From Bryum argenteum (lineage: Eukaryota; Streptophyta; Bryopsida; Bryales; Bryaceae), in the NCBI GenBank assembly GCA_037043015.1, contig CM073322.1, positions 23,712,364 to 23,776,363 on the forward strand: 64,000 bases of DNA, read 5' to 3'. The first letter of the stretch is position 1. Every line of letters starts with the position of its first letter. Made by a program: the position numbers and the translations under genes. Below the pieces are notes generated by a model. The model had not been told where the DNA came from and did not search any database. It saw only the letters and a program-made list of their open reading frames with translations. Shown piece by piece: positions 60,285 to 64,000 of this stretch.

Positions 60285-61320
60285 ATGGCTACCCAGACTT
60301 TAGCAGTTGCCGGACTAGGCTCTTCCATGCTTTGCGGCCACGCCATCCCCGCTCAGAGACTGCAAGGTTAGTGCATCCTTTGCCTGGAACAAAATCCCCT
60401 CAAATCCTCAACTAGTCGCAAATCCATTGAAATCTTCAACTACTTTCAAATCGATTGAAATTCTCAACTAGTCCTAATTCCCTTTGCATTGCGGAGATTC
60501 AACATCAGTGCAATTTTTCTACATTCAGTTGAGATACTGAGATTTCGATTTGGAAGTCGTGTTCCAGGTCCTCTTTGTAAGGGGAAGAATGCCTCACGGC
60601 TAAGATTCGCCCCAATTCGAGCTGCTAAGCTTCCGCGAGGGGTATGCAATTCTTCTCTCCTGCTCATTTTCTCGTCAACAGTATAGAGCAGGAATTTTTT
60701 ATTGTGGGAGCTCGACTTTGACTCCGTGGACCCGAAGTTAGGGTTTCGCCACAGTGCTAATTATCTTATGACATTCTTGAGCAATTTACGAAGAAGTTCT
60801 CAATGTTGATAACCTTCCTTTCTAGTGAAGAGCTTTCAGATAAAACTAAACAGTTTTTTGCACTTACTTGAGTGCTCAGAAAATTAGAATCTAGTTTTCT
60901 TTCAACGAAGGATGCCTATTTATCTCCTCAAGGACGTATGGTCGTCTACTTACATGCTTGAGGGTTTTCTGATATTCTATTCTAGCATATCTTGATGTTG
61001 AGCTTTATCCTGGAACTGATTGCAGGTGGACGTACCTAAGGATCAACCCAAACTGCCCGTTTCATTCTGGGGATTTACAGAGAATGCTGAAGTATGGAAT
61101 TCGCGTGCAGCTTCGATTGGAATATTCGGGATCATTATAGTTGAAGCTGTAAGTATTCTTACATTAACTATGTTTCCTGAGCTGAATTTTTTTTTCTTGA
61201 TTCCAACATCTGATGATGTTTTTCGATCTGATGATGTTTCCCTGTGATCAGATTATCGGCAAGGGGCTACTGCAAACGATTGGCATTGATGTTGGAAAGG
61301 GCCTGGACTTGCCCTTGTGA
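60285..61320 (+). CDS. OHP1: One-helix protein 1 (chloroplast, LHC-like)
   Basis: Four exons (60285-60366, 60529-60641, 61026-61148, 61252-61320), 128 residues. OHP1 pairs with OHP2 in thylakoids, binds chlorophyll and carotenoid, and helps assemble photosystem II reaction centres. Visible: a Ser/Ala/Arg-rich chloroplast transit peptide (about 1-58) ending near the conserved RAAKLPRG; VPKDQPKLP; the chlorophyll-binding helix with ENAEVWNSRA (E87, N90, R92, the ExxNxR motif) and IGIFGIIIVEA; and the C-terminus GIDVGKGLDLPL. Splice phases agree. HLIP/SEP proteins are related alternatives, but the RAAKLP and KGLDLPL blocks match OHP1. Confidence 0.92.
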
Positions 61321-62373
61321 GCAACGCACGGGCGCTGGTAATAGGAGTTTGTGTGAATACCTTAGCCCCGTCTGTGTACTTTCATGAGCAATTTCGTAAC
61401 TGTTTGTATATGTTCTACATCGTATTGACAATGTTTTGCAATTTTGAGAGGAAGAAATTCAGTGTAAACATCGCGTTAATAGCTTGCAATTTGGAATGGA
61501 TTGTTTATTTCAACACCAGCACATCTGATACAAAACTTTTCCTGTCATTTTGGTAGTCGTTTACACTCTTTCTGATCTTTAGTCTAACAACATGGGGTAT
61601 CAATACACTCTGTGAACTTTCAGAAACAGCTTGTAAGGATAAAAATCTATAAAGCTTACAAACATTTTCTTGACTCTGTCACAATCTACCTTTAACAACA
61701 ACCGTGTATATCCGTCAACCCTCTGCGCCCATGATCGATGATTATATTCTTTCCTTTCTTTGAGCCTCCAACTGAAGCTCCTCATTCAGTATATACAAGT
61801 CATGCAAGAGATAAAACGATTCCTCTCGCCGTCCGTGCCTGCTTGTGTTCACCTTTACATTTACCGGTCCGATGAAGGGCAACTCAGAACACCCTTCGAG
61901 AGGACAACATTGTCAATGGCGTACCTGCAACGCGTCCGTTACCATGTGCTAGATGGCTAGGGTCATCTACAGATATCTACAACCTCCTCCTGTATCCAAC
62001 TCAGACATGGTCGTGAATGAATTCCAGCGGAAGTGATCTCTAAACTGATCTCTCAAACGTACGTATGTCGACATGCTTACTGGTATCTTCCAGCGTCCCT
62101 CATCATGGATACTACGCTCCAGCACATTCGAATGTCGAACGAGAATTTGCGGGGGATCAGTTCTGGATAGCAGAAACTAGTAACTCCCCCCGGTGTTCCC
62201 TATTGCAAGTCACAAAGCCGAGCATTAGAAGCAGCCGTCTGCGAAAGATCAGAAGCATTCTTGTACGAACCTGAGGAAGGTTCAATTGCAGATATGATAC
62301 AAAGGTAGCTTCTAATGCAGAAGAATAACACGTCTCTTTCCAGGGACGGCGTGAATGAAGAGTCGGCTTGTTC
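61321..62373. other. Convergent 3' region of OHP1 and the FPF1-like gene
   Basis: Contains the two 3' UTRs by position. The frame at 61317-61556 overlaps the OHP1 3' UTR and shows no domain. Nothing else is recognised. Confidence 0.4.
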
Positions 62374-63065
62374 TCACCAGCAGCAGAAGAGATTCTTGTT
62401 CTCCCGCTTGTTGACAGTTTTGACAAAATCGAGGATAATGGGTTTGGGAGCGTCGACGAACGAGCGTGCGGGTAGCTTCGCAATCGTCGGTGCCCCGTGA
62501 GGTAGCGTCGGCTCTTCCGCCTTGAAATAACGGCGCCATCCTCCTCGTTTCGACAATGGCTTCCACCCAAGCCGGACCAATTGCAGTTCCACTTCCTCAT
62601 GCGTGAAAAACTCGCGCATGCTCGGGAAGTGCAAAATACAGCGATGCGTTTCCTCGTCCTCTACGTGCATTCGCTACAGTGAACCAACCAGTAAAAGAGC
62701 AATCAAACATCAAATGCAGCATAAATTCATGCTACGAGAAGCATTTGCATGAGCGACCCGTCCACAAGATGCCTAAAACCTGCACAGCAACTCGCATCCT
62801 ACTCTCTTGCTAATTTTGCCAGTACTTAAAAGTAGCAATCTAGATGTAAAGCCCGCTGCGGCAATGGACTGAGTTGCAATCTCTGTACGAATGTGCAACC
62901 TACTTGACTGCAAACTTCTGGAAAGCTTTGAGATTGAGCTTTGGTATAGTAGCTTACGTCTCTATTGAAAACATGTTCCACAAGTCGCTGTAAGCCACAC
63001 ATTACTTCTGACTCGCCATGCCCAGGTGAGACGACAAGACCGAAGGAGTCCCAGAGAGTTCCCAT
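62374..63065 (-). CDS. FPF1-like (flowering-promoting factor 1-like) small protein
   Basis: Two exons (63065-62958 and 62673-62374), 135 residues, phase-0 junction GTAAGC...TGTAG. The order of blocks follows the FPF1 family: MGTLWDSFGLVV (family start M-x-x-V/LW-x-F-x-x-GVV), then a strand-like HRCILHFPSMREFFTHEEVE, LVRLGWKP, an aromatic-basic RYF, and TIAKLPARSF...ILDFVK near the end. FPF1-like proteins act in growth and flowering control in seed plants; their role in a non-flowering plant is unknown. It is slightly longer than usual and split by an intron, whereas family members I recall are mostly intronless. Similarity is moderate and judged from memory. Confidence 0.6.
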
Positions 63066-64000
63066 CTTCGCGCTTCTCCTCCACCACCTCCACCGCATAG
63101 AGAGCCTTCCGATCAACACTCTTCAACCCTCTCTAAAGTTTTCAAATAATGGCTCTCGTAATTGAACCTCCACCCGATTCCGTCCGACATGCCGCCTCAA
63201 GAAGGGGGAGTCACAACCCTCTCCCTCGCTAGCCGATCCAGGAGACTCGAATCACTCTTGAAATACTCAACACAAACCGCCCGAGTCTCAGATGAAAAAT
63301 TCAGACCAAAGGGTCTAAAAACAGCAAGCAAGCAAAGGTACTGTACTGTGAGGGAGGACTTGCAACTGATCGAAATAAATATAAAGAGCGTTACAAATTT
63401 CGCGCTCGGTTACAAGCGAGAAAGCGCAGGTCCGAGGCTGAAATCAACACCGACAGTTACCCTAAAATCGGAATGGAGAGAAGATTGCCAACAGGATGGT
63501 GAAATGAGGACCAAGGGAACGGGCAACGGTATGAGTCGGTAATAGTGATGAGGGAGGTCAGCTGAACGTTAGGACAGTTTTTTCCTGTAGCCATTTCCAA
63601 TGCTTTATCCTTTACCGGTTCCACCGGTTACCTCTACTGGATTACCCGTAGATTCTGTGGGTGCTTCGGGATCAAGCCCCCTCATCGCCTCCCTGGCTTG
63701 CAGGCGCAGTTAAGCATGAGCCTTGGTATCTTCCGCGTGATCGTGTATGTACATTGTGTGCTGTGAGTCCGAAAGTCCATTCTCGTGGTGACGAGGAGGA
63801 GTATCGGTGATTGTTTTCTTCCGGTGCCTTCTTCCAGTGAGTTCCCACGAGTATAGTTTCTGTGTTTCCTTGTGATGCCACTCGCAATCGGTTTCAATGT
63901 CGGGAAATCGTGTAGCGAAGATGGGGAGCTTCCGTTTTCCTTTTTTAGGACGAGTGTACACGTGAAGCTTTGGACTATCATGGAGATGGAGAGAGACACG
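63066..64000. other. Upstream of the FPF1-like gene, no other gene seen
   Basis: Likely the promoter of the FPF1-like gene, followed by sequence with several short open frames on both strands (63162-63542 plus; 63672-63999 minus). None shows a domain. Confidence 0.35.

Noticed and set aside
63162-63542. 126-codon plus-strand ORF
   Set aside because: No recognisable motif, biased composition, and it lies in the likely promoter of the FPF1-like gene.

Overview
The window is nuclear DNA of a land plant. Intron-rich genes with GT-AG (and one GC-AG) splice sites are separated by AT-rich sequence full of small terminal-inverted-repeat elements. The gene set includes a plant-type tRNA ligase, a peroxisomal long-chain acyl-CoA synthetase, chloroplast OHP1 and an NLR receptor. 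The style (NLR joined to a TKL-type kinase, compact genes, many MITEs) makes me favour a bryophyte, probably a moss, but this is inference. All gene models were assembled by eye from splice sites, reading phase and remembered family sequences; none was checked by alignment or transcript data.

Layout. 0.35-4.7 kb: seven degenerate exon-like cassettes, each starting at a splice-acceptor-like site and mostly ending at a donor-like site. 5.6-10.3 kb: an NB-ARC-LRR gene whose frame continues through one phase-0 intron into a protein kinase, a candidate NLR-kinase fusion. 10.3-15.1 kb: AT-rich spacer, a small TTAA-flanked element, a fragment of a larger TTAA-flanked family and a decayed Ty1/copia pseudogene. 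15-29.4 kb: a tandem array of five genes (minus strand) for a 73-residue Cys-rich one-helix protein, plus a sixth gene-less remnant. Its spacers hold Harbinger-like MITEs, two of which contain a second nested MITE, and paralogous spacers preserve the empty sites. 28.4-29.8 kb: a cluster of unrelated minisatellites. 29.9-35.1 kb: a 25-exon tRNA ligase gene (minus strand) that ends before the cyclic phosphodiesterase domain. 35.5-37.5 kb: repeat fragments. 37.8-40 kb: mitochondrial GrpE. 40.8-42.6 kb: two weak unknown ORFs. 44.2-51.2 kb: a 24-exon LACS6/7-type acyl-CoA synthetase (minus strand) with PTS2 and a PTS1-like tail. 52.4-56.7 kb: AT-rich repeats and a 740-bp MITE. 57.1-58.7 kb: a five-exon dimethylarginine dimethylaminohydrolase-like gene. 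60.3-61.3 kb: OHP1. 62.4-63.1 kb: an FPF1-like gene.

The single-copy genes are not one pathway. They cover RNA repair/splicing (tRNA ligase), organelle protein folding (GrpE), peroxisomal beta-oxidation (LACS), methylarginine turnover (DDAH-like), photosystem assembly (OHP1), growth regulation (FPF1-like) and immunity (NLR-kinase). The most unusual items are the NLR-kinase fusion with its upstream cassette array, the five-copy small-protein array with protein identity far above spacer identity, and the tRNA ligase ending without its CPDase domain next to a minisatellite cluster.
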